The notes beneath the pieces are model-generated. The model did no database searches and was not told the origin of the DNA. It saw only the letters and a program-made list of their open reading frames with translations. 59,108 nucleotides of DNA from Chloroflexota bacterium (GTDB lineage: Bacteria; Chloroflexota; UBA6077; FW602-bin22): positions 1 through 59,108 of the forward strand of contig VGOZ01000008.1 of assembly GCA_016875715.1 (NCBI GenBank), written 5' to 3'. The position numbers and the translations under genes are program-made. How positions within the stretch are numbered: the stretch's first letter is position 1; every line of letters starts with the position of its first letter. Shown piece by piece: positions 25,946 through 33,994 of the stretch.

Positions 25946-26235
25946 TCACAAGCCAACAGGTCCGGATCATCCTCGATCGGAACCAGCACGGCCTCGATGG
26001 TCTTCCCCGAGTCGCTGCGGGCCGATCTCTCGCGCCAGGGACTTACTGGGATCCGTACGAGCGAGAGGTAATTTCGTGCGCGACTCCCCAGACCGCCATT
26101 GCTGATGTGGTGCTCCTGTCGCACGATCCGGATATCAGCGTCGATCGCCTCGTTCGCCAGATGGCGATGGGCGGCGGTGGCCGCTCCGGACGCGCTCGAC
26201 CCTACCACGCACGTGCGGCGTCGGCGGAGCACTAG
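25942..26235 (+). CDS. Small hypothetical protein
   Basis: 97 residues, MITSQQVRIILDRNQHGLDGLPRV, followed by ATPQTAIADVVLLSHDPDISVDRLVRQMAMGGGG and a basic tail. I do not recognise it. It is translationally coupled to the preceding 70-residue gene by an ATGA overlap, so the two probably act together. No membrane segment or cysteine cluster is present. Confidence 0.5.
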   Translation: MITSQQVRIILDRNQHGLDGLPRVAAGRSLAPGTYWDPYEREVISCATPQTAIADVVLLSHDPDISVDRLVRQMAMGGGGRSGRARPYHARAASAEH

Positions 26236-26563
26236 GCCGCCGGCGGCACGCTTCAGGGTCCCGGTATCCGCGGGGCGACGTCAGCTCTCGCTCACCGAGT
26301 GGTTGTCGAAGTGAGGCCAATCCGCACGTTCCCGGCATAGCCCCTCGCGGATCACATCCAGCCCTCGGCGCGTCTCCCGGGCCTCGTCGTGCGTTCGTTG
26401 GTGATACTCTCGGTGGCGTTCGGCGCGGATCCCTTGGTCCGTGAGTGGAGCGCGGCGAACTCCCACGTAGGACATCCGGTTTGGGCCTTGCTCCGGCCGC
26501 GCTCACCGCTGTTCGCGCGGGGCTCCCAGACGATCCACAATCTCACCGACGCAGGGCAACCCT
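26236..26563. other. Region without a confident gene
   Basis: Short overlapping frames occur on both strands. The only one with gene-like composition is on the minus strand, 26281-26475. No promoter, terminator or repeat stands out. Confidence 0.4.
26281..26475 (-). CDS. Possible small basic protein
   Basis: 64 residues starting MSYVGVRRAPLTDQGIRAERHREYHQ, highly charged and helical, with third codon positions rich in G and C as in real genes here. AAGG lies about 10 bases upstream. There is no homology I recognise and no operon support, so it may be a chance frame. Confidence 0.25.
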   Translation of the reverse strand: MSYVGVRRAPLTDQGIRAERHREYHQRTHDEARETRRGLDVIREGLCRERADWPHFDNHSVSES

Positions 26564-27323
26564 TTGCACGAGCCATTGCGTCGCGCTCTGACCTTCCATG
26601 CTCCGTTTGCCGACAGCCCCGATGGGACCTTCGACGGCGGGGACCGCACGCGGTACACCATTGGCGAAGATGGTGCTCTAACACCGGGTCTGGGACGTCT
26701 GGCGATCGATCGGGCGCGCGGCGGACTCCGGTTCTCTCGTGAGAGCTCCGCCGTGGTCGGATTCCACGCGCGAGGGAACATCTCATACGCGGCGGACAGC
26801 TTCCAGGGGCCCGTCATTTTGTCGATGTCGCTTGATCCCGGGGCGATCCCCAGCCGCTACTGCGACCCGCTTCAGATCACCGACAAGAAGTACAGCGGCT
26901 CATGCATCTGGCGGGACTTCACGAAGAATGACGATCCACCTGACTTGCGGTTGGGGATCCTCGGCGAGCGCGGTGGCTGGGATGCTACGGGCAAGGAGTC
27001 TGATAGCCAGGAGTTCTACTTCCGTCTGTTCAAGATCGCCCTGGCCCCCATTCGCCGCCAATCGCTGGACCCAGGTCGCCATCGTGTGGGATGGTCTCAA
27101 CACCGGAAAAGGTAGCCGCGGTCACCTCTATCTCGACGGTCAGCACCGTCGGGCCACCGGGTTGATCCACGAACCGATGGTCTGGGACGAGGCTCGGGCG
27201 ATGATCCGTCTCGGTACCGGCCAGTTTGTTGGGCTGATGCGGGATCTGGCCCTCTTCGATCGCCCTCTGACTGAGGAGGAACTTCGTCTGCTCGCGAGAT
27301 CGTCGGTGCGCGACCTCTATTGA
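26564..27323 (+). pseudogene. LamG/concanavalin A-like domain protein, frameshifted
   Basis: A TTG start at 26564 (AGGG about 8 bases upstream) opens LTFHAPFADSPDGTFDGGD, the usual beginning of LamG-like sugar-binding proteins. The frame runs through GLRFSRESSAVVGF and GPVILSMSLD to FKIALAP, then continues in the next frame as FAANRWTQVAIVWDGLNTG, GHLYLDGQ, MIRLGTGQFVGLMRDLALFDRPLTEEEL, ending at 27323. The switch falls at a run of five C at 27045-27049; one C fewer restores a single frame of about 252 codons. This is a real frameshift, a sequencing error in a homopolymer, or, less likely, recoding. Without a signal peptide the protein would be cytoplasmic. Confidence 0.75.
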
Positions 27324-27477
27324 CCCGGTATGGAACCGTCCGGTCCAATATCCTGACCAATCTTGTCGATCCAGTCGGGCATTAGTCGGGGCGGATCGCG
27401 GGACTAAGTCAGGTAGGGCCTGAGGCGTGCACCCACATGAGTCAGGGACTCGGGTCCAGTCACCCCGGTCGAAACAC

Positions 27478-28467
27478 TCAGGTCCGTCCCGCCGACGGTG
27501 CAGTCGATCGGAAACTCATCGTCGTCGAACGGCGATGGCCGGCCGCGTTGCGCGCTTTCTCCGTCGTGAGATGATCGGCGAGGAACTGATAGGCGATGGC
27601 CCGCCTGGGCTGACCAAACGCGTGCCCGCCGGAATCGATATCCAGAACCAGGGACCGCTCCGCTCCTTGAGCCGCATAGACGGCCCGCGCGAGTTCGACC
27701 GACGCTTGCACGCCCTCGATCGGAAAGATCCGGTCGGAGTCTCCCGCAAGTGCCAGGAAGCTCCGCGGTGCTACCAGCGCAAGGATGTCACCGGTATCGC
27801 CGTGGCGGAGCAGGCCGGGGACGTATGCCGCGAAGTTGTGATTGATCCTCCCTCGCAGGAACGACTCGTAGGACGCGAACCCACAACTCGAGACGGCGGC
27901 TCGGACGCGCCGATCGATCGCGGCGAGGAAGAGCGCCTGTTGCCCGCCGAGCGAATGCCCGATCGCTCCGATTGCCCGGGCGTTCACGGTGGGATGGGCC
28001 GCAAGCAGAGACATGGCCAGGCGGGAGTCGGCAATATAGGTGGCCTGCAGGCTGGTACCCCGGAGCACCCGCTCGGCGAAGGCGAACCGCTCGTACTGAG
28101 CGCCGGCCAGAACCTCGTCCCGTCGATCCTCGAAGCAGAGAGCGTCCGGTGCGAGGGTGACGAAGCCGCGGGCGGCCAGCTCGACCGCGTAGGCCTGATC
28201 GGGCGAGCCGGCGCGACCTGCGGGCTCGCTCTTGCCCATGTCGAACTCCCCGGCATGCTGGTGGAGGCAGAGCACGGCGGGTCTACCCGCTCGCGGCTGA
28301 TGCGGTTCGAGTAGGTAAGCGCGTATCGGATCGTCCTCTGAGCCACGGTACTCGATCAGAGATTCGTCCCAGGCTGCAAGCCGCTGACGGGCGACCACGC
28401 GCCAGGGTGGTGCCTCTGGCGCGCGCCCGGCGCCGACAAGGCGGTTAAGCGTGCGCCGGGTGAGCAC
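27478..28467 (-). CDS. Alpha/beta hydrolase, dienelactone hydrolase/acetylxylan esterase-like
   Basis: 329 residues from GTG 28467, overlapping the end of the Gfo/Idh gene by 23 bases; there is no ribosome site and an internal GTG is possible. The nucleophile elbow is GHSLGGQ; the acid is probably Asp in LALAGDSDRIFPIEG and the base His in GGHAFGQP. A cap-like segment (HQHAGEFDMGKSEPAGR) precedes the core. The layout fits the abhydrolase_7/acetyl xylan esterase group, which removes acyl groups from sugars. Cytoplasmic, with no signal peptide. Coupling to a sugar oxidoreductase suggests de-esterification of a sugar derivative. Confidence 0.75.
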   Translation of the reverse strand: MLTRRTLNRLVGAGRAPEAPPWRVVARQRLAAWDESLIEYRGSEDDPIRAYLLEPHQPRAGRPAVLCLHQHAGEFDMGKSEPAGRAGSPDQAYAVELAARGFVTLAPDALCFEDRRDEVLAGAQYERFAFAERVLRGTSLQATYIADSRLAMSLLAAHPTVNARAIGAIGHSLGGQQALFLAAIDRRVRAAVSSCGFASYESFLRGRINHNFAAYVPGLLRHGDTGDILALVAPRSFLALAGDSDRIFPIEGVQASVELARAVYAAQGAERSLVLDIDSGGHAFGQPRRAIAYQFLADHLTTEKARNAAGHRRSTTMSFRSTAPSAGRT

Positions 28468-29455
28468 GCGGGACGGCGGTTGCACGCCCAGTACGCGACG
28501 CCTCATAGACCGCGTACGCCATCTGAACCGCCGCGAGACCATCCTCTCCGGTGGCGTCGACGTCGCGTCCCTCGCGTACAGCGGCCGAGAAGTCAGTCCA
28601 ATCTTCATCCCAGGATCTGTCCAGACCTGGGAAGTTCCACGTCTGCGTTGGAGGATGCCCGATCACTGGGAGACGGCGCCCCATCGTGACCCGCTCGTTC
28701 GACTCGCAGTGGATGAAGCCCTCGCGACCGAAGACCTCGAAGGAGAATCCACTGTCCCATTGGGTCCAACTCGAGTGCAGCATGGCCATACGACCCGCTG
28801 CGCTCCGAAACACGCCCATCCCATTGTCCTCGCACGCTCCTACCGGATGGACGAGCGTGCCCACAAATCCCGTCGCCTCGTCGAAGTCGCCGAGAAACAC
28901 GCGGAAGAGATCGAGCGCGTGGACGCCGTTATCGAGAAAGGTCCCTCCTCCGGAGAGTTCCCGATTGGCAAACCACTCCGAAGGGAAGGACTCGCGCGCA
29001 CCGTGACCGTATCTGCACCGGCACAAGACTGGCTCGCCGATCGCACCCTCCCGCACGAGGGCGCGCGCTCGCGCCACGCTGGGGTAATACCGGTGGTTGA
29101 AACCCGTCTTCAGGATACGACCACGCATGCGCGCGATGCGCACCATTTCCGCGGCCTCGATGGGGTTCCGCGCCAGCGGCTTCTCGACGAGGACGTGCTT
29201 GCCTGCGTCGAAGGCGGCCCGGGCCAGTGTGGCGTGATGCACATTCGGCGTGGAGATGACGATCGCGTCCGCCTCGGCCATTGTCGCCGCCGCCTGAGGA
29301 TCGCCCCATGCGGCACAGCCGTGCGCGGCCGCCAGCTGGTTCGCTCGCGCTGGATCGACATCCGCGACCGCGATCAGTTCCGCATTGCGATCGGAGCGAA
29401 TCGTGTCGGCACGCCGCCGTCCGATTCCTCCGCAGCCAATGACCACCACACGCAC
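28445..29455 (-). CDS. Gfo/Idh/MocA family oxidoreductase
   Basis: 336 residues from GTG 29455. The Rossmann loop is VVVIGCGGIGRRRAD, the family signature AGKHVLVEKPLARNPIEA includes the EKP lysine, and the C-terminal domain carries GGGTFLDNGVHALDLFRVFLG with the catalytic D-x-x-x-H pattern. It is therefore an intact NAD(P)-dependent sugar or inositol dehydrogenase, unlike the 10279 paralogue that lost EKP. A TAGAAT box ends 9 bases before the start with no Shine-Dalgarno, consistent with a nearly leaderless transcript. It is co-transcribed with the esterase gene. Confidence 0.88.
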   Translation of the reverse strand: MRVVVIGCGGIGRRRADTIRSDRNAELIAVADVDPARANQLAAAHGCAAWGDPQAAATMAEADAIVISTPNVHHATLARAAFDAGKHVLVEKPLARNPIEAAEMVRIARMRGRILKTGFNHRYYPSVARARALVREGAIGEPVLCRCRYGHGARESFPSEWFANRELSGGGTFLDNGVHALDLFRVFLGDFDEATGFVGTLVHPVGACEDNGMGVFRSAAGRMAMLHSSWTQWDSGFSFEVFGREGFIHCESNERVTMGRRLPVIGHPPTQTWNFPGLDRSWDEDWTDFSAAVREGRDVDATGEDGLAAVQMAYAVYEASRTGRATAVPRAHPAHA

Positions 29456-29464
29456 GGGGCTCGG

Positions 29465-29470
29465 ATTCTA
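29465..29470 (-). promoter_or_regulatory. -10 box TAGAAT close to the Gfo/Idh start
   Basis: TAGAAT on the minus strand is followed by 9 bases and then the GTG start at 29455. No good -35 was seen 16-18 bases upstream. Confidence 0.45.
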
Positions 29471-29569
29471 CCGTGAGCCGTGTTCTGCGGAAGCCGATGG
29501 GGAAGAACCTAACCTGCCAGGAAGGGCCCCACCGCGCTACGATGATGTTCTGGCTAGGGATTGTCTGAG

Positions 29570-31519
29570 GTGAATCGCAAGCAGGGCCCCCCCGCATCCA
29601 CACGTCCGCGTCCGCCGGGCCCCGAGTCGGTGCGGCGGCCGAGCGATCCTCCGCGAGATCCGCGGCCGCGTTGGTTCCCCTGGGCGATCCTGGCGGCCTT
29701 CGTCCTGATCAACGTGCTCCTTTCGGCGAACTTCATGCCGGAACCAGCCCAGCGGGTCACCGTCCCATACACGACCTTCAAGGAGCAGGTCGCGGCCGGA
29801 AACGTCATAGAGATCACATCCCGTGGTGAGGCGATTCAGGGAACGTTCCGTCAGGCCGTCTCGTGGCCCCCGGGCGGCCGGGCGGTGGCAGGCACCCGCT
29901 TCGAGACCCAGGCGCCGCAGTTCGTCGATTCCTCGCTCGTTCCGCTCCTGGAGTCGAAGGGCGTCATCGTCAATGCGAGGCCGCTCGAGGAACCCCAGCC
30001 CGGGTGGTTCCGACTGTTGGTGAGCTTCGGGCCGGCGATCCTCTTCTTCGTCGTCATCTTCTGGCTAACCAATCGCGTGTCGCAGGCGCAGGCGGGCGCG
30101 TTCGGCATCGGGCGCAGCAAGGCCAAGCGCTACTCGGAAGAGAAGCCATCGATCACGTTCGCGGATGTCGCCGGGATCGACGAGGCCGAGGCCGAACTCG
30201 AGGAGATCGTCGATTTCCTCAAGAACCCCCAGAAATATCAACGCCTGGGCGGGACAATCCCGAAGGGGGTCCTCGTCGTGGGTGCGCCCGGTACGGGGAA
30301 GACACTGCTCGCCCGGGCTGTGGCCGGCGAGGCGCGCGTGCCGTTCTTCAGTCTGGCGGCCTCGGAGTTCGTAGAGATGATCGTTGGCGTCGGAGCCAGC
30401 CGGGTCCGCGATCTTTTCAACCAGGCGAAGAAAGAGGCTCCGGCAATCGTCTTCATCGACGAGTTGGATGCCATTGGCCGCTCTCGTGGTGTCGCGGGCG
30501 GGTTTGGTGGACACGACGAGCGGGAGCAGACGCTCAACCAATTGCTCGTCGAGATGGATGGTTTCGACTCGCGACAGGCCGTGATCGTTCTCGCCGCGAC
30601 AAACCGCCCCGACGTTCTGGATCCGGCGCTGATGCGACCGGGACGATTCGACCGCCGGGTGATCATCCAGCGGCCCGATCGTCTGGGGCGCGAGAAGATC
30701 CTCGAGGTGCACACCCGCGGCGTCCCACTCGCACCAGACGTGCGGCTTGCCGACGTGGCGCAGGCGACACCTGGCCTGGTGGGCGCGGAGTTGCGCAACC
30801 TCGTGAACGAGGCCGCGCTGCTCGCCGCGCGGAAAGACCGGAACGCGGTTGCGCGCGAGGATTTGATGGAGGCCCTCGAGAAGATCATCCTCGGGGCGGC
30901 GCGCCACATCGCGATTTCGCCGGAGGATCGACGACGCGTCGCATACCACGAGGCCGGACACGCCCTCATCGGGTTCCTGTTGCCGGAGGCCGATCCCGTG
31001 CAGAAGGTAACGATCGTACCCCGCGGCCAGGCGCTCGGCGTGACGTACCAGATGCCGATTGACGATCGACATAACTATCCGCGCGAGTACCTTGTCGCGA
31101 GGATCACCGGCGCGCTTGGCGGACGTGCTGCGGAGCAGATCGTATTCGGGGACATGACGACGGGTGCCGAAAGCGATCTGCAGCAGGTAACCGCCATCGC
31201 CCGACAGATGGTCACCCGGTGGGGGATGAGCGCGGATATCGGGCTGATCGCGCTCGATCCGGTGAGCCAGGACAACTTCCTGGGTGTAGAACCCGTGCGA
31301 CCGCGCTGGTACAGCGATGAGACCGCTCTGCGGGTCGATCAGGCGATCCGGTCGATCGTGGACGAATGCTACGAGCGCGCCGTGGAACTCCTGAAGCGGG
31401 AGCGTTTGCGACTCGACGCGCTCGCCGAAGCTCTCCTCGCGCGCGAGTCGCTCGATGAGCGGGAGATCCGCGCGATTATCGACGCGACCAACGACCCGGT
31501 GCAGTCCTCAGCCGCCTGA
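29570..31519 (+). CDS. ftsH: FtsH-type membrane AAA+ zinc protease, divergent paralogue
   Basis: 649 residues from GTG 29570 (AGGGA 9 bases upstream); TTG 29561 is an alternative. A Pro/Arg-rich cytoplasmic lead precedes helix 1 ([19 protein letters not shown]), an extracytoplasmic domain, and helix 2 ([16 protein letters not shown]). The AAA+ module has Walker A GAPGTGKT, Walker [12 protein letters not shown] and the second-region motif [19 protein letters not shown]; the protease has HEAGH with a downstream acidic ligand in [10 protein letters not shown]. The substrate-gripping pore motif, FVG in E. coli FtsH, is IVG here. It degrades membrane or regulatory proteins. The canonical paralogue is at 51639-53501. 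Confidence 0.93.
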   Translation: MNRKQGPPASTRPRPPGPESVRRPSDPPRDPRPRWFPWAILAAFVLINVLLSANFMPEPAQRVTVPYTTFKEQVAAGNVIEITSRGEAIQGTFRQAVSWPPGGRAVAGTRFETQAPQFVDSSLVPLLESKGVIVNARPLEEPQPGWFRLLVSFGPAILFFVVIFWLTNRVSQAQAGAFGIGRSKAKRYSEEKPSITFADVAGIDEAEAELEEIVDFLKNPQKYQRLGGTIPKGVLVVGAPGTGKTLLARAVAGEARVPFFSLAASEFVEMIVGVGASRVRDLFNQAKKEAPAIVFIDELDAIGRSRGVAGGFGGHDEREQTLNQLLVEMDGFDSRQAVIVLAATNRPDVLDPALMRPGRFDRRVIIQRPDRLGREKILEVHTRGVPLAPDVRLADVAQATPGLVGAELRNLVNEAALLAARKDRNAVAREDLMEALEKIILGAARHIAISPEDRRRVAYHEAGHALIGFLLPEADPVQKVTIVPRGQALGVTYQMPIDDRHNYPREYLVARITGALGGRAAEQIVFGDMTTGAESDLQQVTAIARQMVTRWGMSADIGLIALDPVSQDNFLGVEPVRPRWYSDETALRVDQAIRSIVDECYERAVELLKRERLRLDALAEALLARESLDEREIRAIIDATNDPVQSSAA

Positions 31520-31590
31520 GACCCGTCCCTCGCCAAGAAGAGGACGCCCGCTCCTGCCAGCACGAGCGCGGGTCACGTCCGCACGTTAGC

Positions 31591-31968
31591 CTAGCTACAG
31601 GGACGAGCCGTGTCCGCGTTTCCTCCGGTGTCAAAGCTGTGGCCGCACGAGCAACTCTTCACAGCGTTCGGGTTGTAGACCGTAAACCCGCCACCCATCA
31701 GAGCGTCGACGAAGTCGATCTCCGAGCCCTGGATGTACATCAGGCTGACTTCATCGACAACCAGACGCACACCTTCACGCTCGATGACGATGTCGTCCTC
31801 GGCGGTCTCCTCCTCGAACTTCATCCCGTAGGAAAGGCCCGAGCACCCTCCCGGCGCTACGAAGACGCGCAGGGCCAGATTCGGATTCGCTTTCTTGCGC
31901 AGGATCCTCGTCAGTTCGTCGACGGCCGAGTCCGAGATCGTGAGAGGCTGGTCGAGTACCGTGTCCAT
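31591..31968 (-). CDS. erpA: Iron-sulfur cluster insertion protein (ErpA/IscA/HesB family)
   Basis: 125 residues from ATG 31968 (GTG 31974 would lie at or before the predicted transcript start). A-type carrier: LTISDSAVDELTRIL at the start, then FVAPGGCSGLSYGMKFEEE with the first conserved Cys, GSEIDFVDALMGGGFTVYNPNA, and the C-terminal CSCGHSF holding the other two. It hands 2Fe-2S or 4Fe-4S clusters to apoproteins such as NadA. It is a single gene transcribed from a strong promoter whose -35 box overlaps the folD stop. Confidence 0.92.
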   Translation of the reverse strand: MDTVLDQPLTISDSAVDELTRILRKKANPNLALRVFVAPGGCSGLSYGMKFEEETAEDDIVIEREGVRLVVDEVSLMYIQGSEIDFVDALMGGGFTVYNPNAVKSCSCGHSFDTGGNADTARPCS

Positions 31969-31976
31969 CGACACTT

Positions 31977-32005
31977 AGTAAAGCAACCGCTTGCAAGTGT
32001 GTCAA
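31977..32005 (-). promoter_or_regulatory. Sigma-70 type promoter of erpA, leaderless
   Basis: TTGACA (32000-32005) and TTTACT (31977-31982) are separated by 17 bases on the minus strand. The ATG at 31968 lies 8 bases after the -10 box, so the transcript starts at or within about two bases of it. Confidence 0.75.
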
Positions 32006-32862
32006 GAGAACATGCGCTGGCGCTGCGCCGCGAGCAGTGTATTCCGCATCAGCATCGTCACGGTCATCGGCCCCGTTCCACCCGGTACTGGCGTGATGGC
32101 GGACGCGACCTCCCGCGCCGCAACGAACTCTACATCGCCAATCACCTGATCCCCCACGACATTCACCCCGAAGTCGATCACGATGGCCCCCGGCTGCAGC
32201 CATTCGCCGCGTATCAGGCCCGGAACACCGGCAGCCGCAACGAGGATGGACGCGCTCGCGACGAGGTCACGCAGCCGATCGGTGTGTGAATGGCAGATTG
32301 TGACCGTTGCATCGCGGTGCAGGAGCATGAACGCCATCGGTTTTCCCACGCTGGCGCTGCGTCCGACGACGACAGCATGCCGTCCGCGGGGGGAGACCCC
32401 GATCTTCTCAAGGAGCTCGATCCCTCCCGACGGCGTCGCCGGCGCGAGGTAGTTGCCGCTGTTGCTGAAGAGTAAGCCGGCGTTCACGGGGTGGACGCCA
32501 TCCACATCCTTCATCACCGGGATCGCCAGGCTGACGCGCTGCGCACTGACGTGGGGTGGCAGTGGCGTCTCCACGAGGACCCCGTGGACGTCCGGGTCGC
32601 GGCCGACGGCATCGAGCAGCGCGATCAATTCGCTCTCGGTCGTCTCCTCCGAGAGGCGATGAAGTCGCACCCCGAACGAGGTTCTCTCGAACTCCCGGTG
32701 GATCTGCCGCGCGTATCGCTCCGATGGCCCATCGCCACCCACAAACATGACGGCGATCGTGGGCGGTGCGCCGGTCCGGTTGGCGAAGGTAGTGGCCTCC
32801 TCTGCCAGAGCGCCGCGCAGAGTCCCCGCGATCCCGCGTCCGTCAATGATGCGCGCAGTCAC
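32002..32862 (-). CDS. folD: FolD-family methylenetetrahydrofolate dehydrogenase lacking cyclohydrolase lysine
   Basis: 286 residues, GTG 32862 overlapping the fchA stop. Numbering matches E. coli FolD: Tyr50 is present (SERYARQIH), Asp121 is present (KDVDG), but the catalytic Lys54 is Ile and Gln98 is Glu (VLVETPLP). The NADP domain VVVGRSASVGKPMAFMLL and the C-terminal ITPVPGGTGPMTVTMLM are normal. Lys54 and Gln98 are needed for cyclohydrolase, and Lys54 supports both steps in E. coli, so this protein is probably a dehydrogenase only. The coupled fchA would provide the cyclohydrolase. The pathway interconverts 5,10-methylene-, methenyl- and 10-formyl-tetrahydrofolate in the cytoplasm. Confidence 0.9.
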   Translation of the reverse strand: MTARIIDGRGIAGTLRGALAEEATTFANRTGAPPTIAVMFVGGDGPSERYARQIHREFERTSFGVRLHRLSEETTESELIALLDAVGRDPDVHGVLVETPLPPHVSAQRVSLAIPVMKDVDGVHPVNAGLLFSNSGNYLAPATPSGGIELLEKIGVSPRGRHAVVVGRSASVGKPMAFMLLHRDATVTICHSHTDRLRDLVASASILVAAAGVPGLIRGEWLQPGAIVIDFGVNVVGDQVIGDVEFVAAREVASAITPVPGGTGPMTVTMLMRNTLLAAQRQRMFS

Positions 32863-33485
32863 GACTGTCGTCGATCGATCGCCTCGGTGAGCCGACGTGG
32901 AAGATCGCGCGTTCCTGACACGAGGCGCGACATCACGGCATCACATTCAGCCCGCAATTTGTCATCCTTGAGAGCAGGGAGATTCACGCGCACGTTGATC
33001 AGTGCGGAGCGCAGTCCGGCCTCGGCGCACAGCGCGGCAACGCCCACGTCGGAGAGGAGGCGGGGGTTGCCGCGCTCGGCGAGCGGTTCGCAAAGGGCGA
33101 GAGCGTCCGCCGCGAGGACTGCGATGCGCAGCGGAACGCGCACGGCATCACTGAGCGCCGCCTGAATCGCGCTGTCGCGAGCAAGGCGTTCGGCATCCGT
33201 CGCACGAGGCAGCGCCCTCGCGGCGCCATACGCGCGGTACGCGGCCGCATCCTGGTCAACAAGATCAACCGCCGCCCCACGGATCTCGTCGAGGCGTCGC
33301 AGCAGGGCACGCATCTCCGCGTCCTGAGCGGCGAATGCCGATCGCCCCACCGTGAAGTGGCAGACCATGGATCCGAGCGCAGCAGCAAGGGCACTCACAC
33401 AGGCCGCTGCACTGCCTCCGCCGGGTTCCGGTGCGTCGGACGCGAGCGCCGCCAGATACTCGCGCAGGCTGCCGTCTGCGTACAC
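32859..33485 (-). CDS. fchA: Methenyltetrahydrofolate cyclohydrolase / formiminotetrahydrofolate cyclodeaminase family (FchA)
   Basis: 208 residues, all helical. The family signature is at the N-terminus: LREYLAALASDAPEPGGGSAAACVSALAAALGSMVCHFTVG, where PxPGGGSxAA forms the folate site. Later segments (DQDAAAYRAYGAARALP, GNPRLLSDVGVAALCAEAGLRSALINVRVNL) match cyclodeaminase/FchA helices. In acetogens and Chloroflexota such proteins hydrolyse 5,10-methenyl-THF to 10-formyl-THF. It is coupled to a folD that lacks the cyclohydrolase residues. The GTG start lies 5 bases after a perfect TATAAT, so the messenger is leaderless. Confidence 0.9.
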   Translation of the reverse strand: MYADGSLREYLAALASDAPEPGGGSAAACVSALAAALGSMVCHFTVGRSAFAAQDAEMRALLRRLDEIRGAAVDLVDQDAAAYRAYGAARALPRATDAERLARDSAIQAALSDAVRVPLRIAVLAADALALCEPLAERGNPRLLSDVGVAALCAEAGLRSALINVRVNLPALKDDKLRAECDAVMSRLVSGTRDLPRRLTEAIDRRQS

Positions 33486-33490
33486 GTGGC

Positions 33491-33496
33491 ATTATA
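33491..33496 (-). promoter_or_regulatory. -10 box TATAAT of fchA-folD, leaderless
   Basis: A consensus TATAAT on the minus strand ends 5 bases before the GTG start, placing transcription start at about the first base of the codon. The -35 sequence is weak. Confidence 0.6.
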
Positions 33497-33523
33497 GGGC
33501 CGCGGACCGGTGTCACCTGATCT

Positions 33524-33552
33524 TTGCGGCTCGGTCGGTCGCGGTGTATAAC
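33524..33552 (+). promoter_or_regulatory. Promoter of the usp-trkA-trkA operon
   Basis: TTGCGG (33524-33529) and TATAAC (33547-33552) with a 17-base spacer. The ATG at 33563 is 10 bases beyond the -10 box, so the leader would be only about 4 bases. It is divergent from the fchA promoter within a 77-base interval. Confidence 0.6.
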
Positions 33553-33562
33553 GGCCCAAGGG

Positions 33563-33994
33563 ATGGCCTCGGCGAGTCGGATCGTCGTACCAATCAGCGG
33601 ACAGTCCTCTGATGCGTTCACAGTGGAACTCGCGTGTCTGCTCGCGAAGCAGGATCGAAGCTCGATCGAGCCGATCTACGTGATCGAGGTGAGTCGCGAT
33701 CTGCCCATCGACGCGGAGTTGCAGGAAGAGATCGACCGTGGTGAAGATCTGCTGGCCGACGCGGAGAAGCAGATTCGGGCCGCGGGCATCCCCTGTGAGA
33801 CCTCACTTTTGCAGGCGCGCGATGTCGGCGCGGCGATCGTGGACGAGGCGATGCAGGCAGGAGCCGACACGATCGTGATGGGCCTGACCTACAAGAAGCG
33901 CTTTGGCGAGTACGAGATCGGCCCGTGCGCCTCGTACGTGCTGAAGAACGCGCCCTGTCGGGTGGTGGTCATGCGGCAGCCGCAGACGCTGTGA
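33563..33994 (+). CDS. Universal stress protein (UspA) domain
   Basis: 143 residues from ATG 33563, MASASRIVVPISGQSSD, preceding the Usp beta1-loop. The core shows VELACLLAKQ, a helical LADAEKQIRAAGIPCETSLL, and DVGAAIVDEAMQAGADTIVMGLTY. The ATP-binding G-2x-G-9x-G(S/T) motif is replaced by FGEYEIGPCASYVLKNAPCRVVVM, so nucleotide binding is uncertain. Its stop overlaps trkA by GTGA. Usp domains often pair with ion channels, transporters and TrkA regulators, so it is probably part of potassium-uptake control. Confidence 0.8.
   Translation: MASASRIVVPISGQSSDAFTVELACLLAKQDRSSIEPIYVIEVSRDLPIDAELQEEIDRGEDLLADAEKQIRAAGIPCETSLLQARDVGAAIVDEAMQAGADTIVMGLTYKKRFGEYEIGPCASYVLKNAPCRVVVMRQPQTL

Noticed and set aside
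28451-29476. 341-codon open frame opposite the Gfo/Idh gene
   Set aside because: No motifs; the minus-strand gene has the full Gfo/Idh signature.
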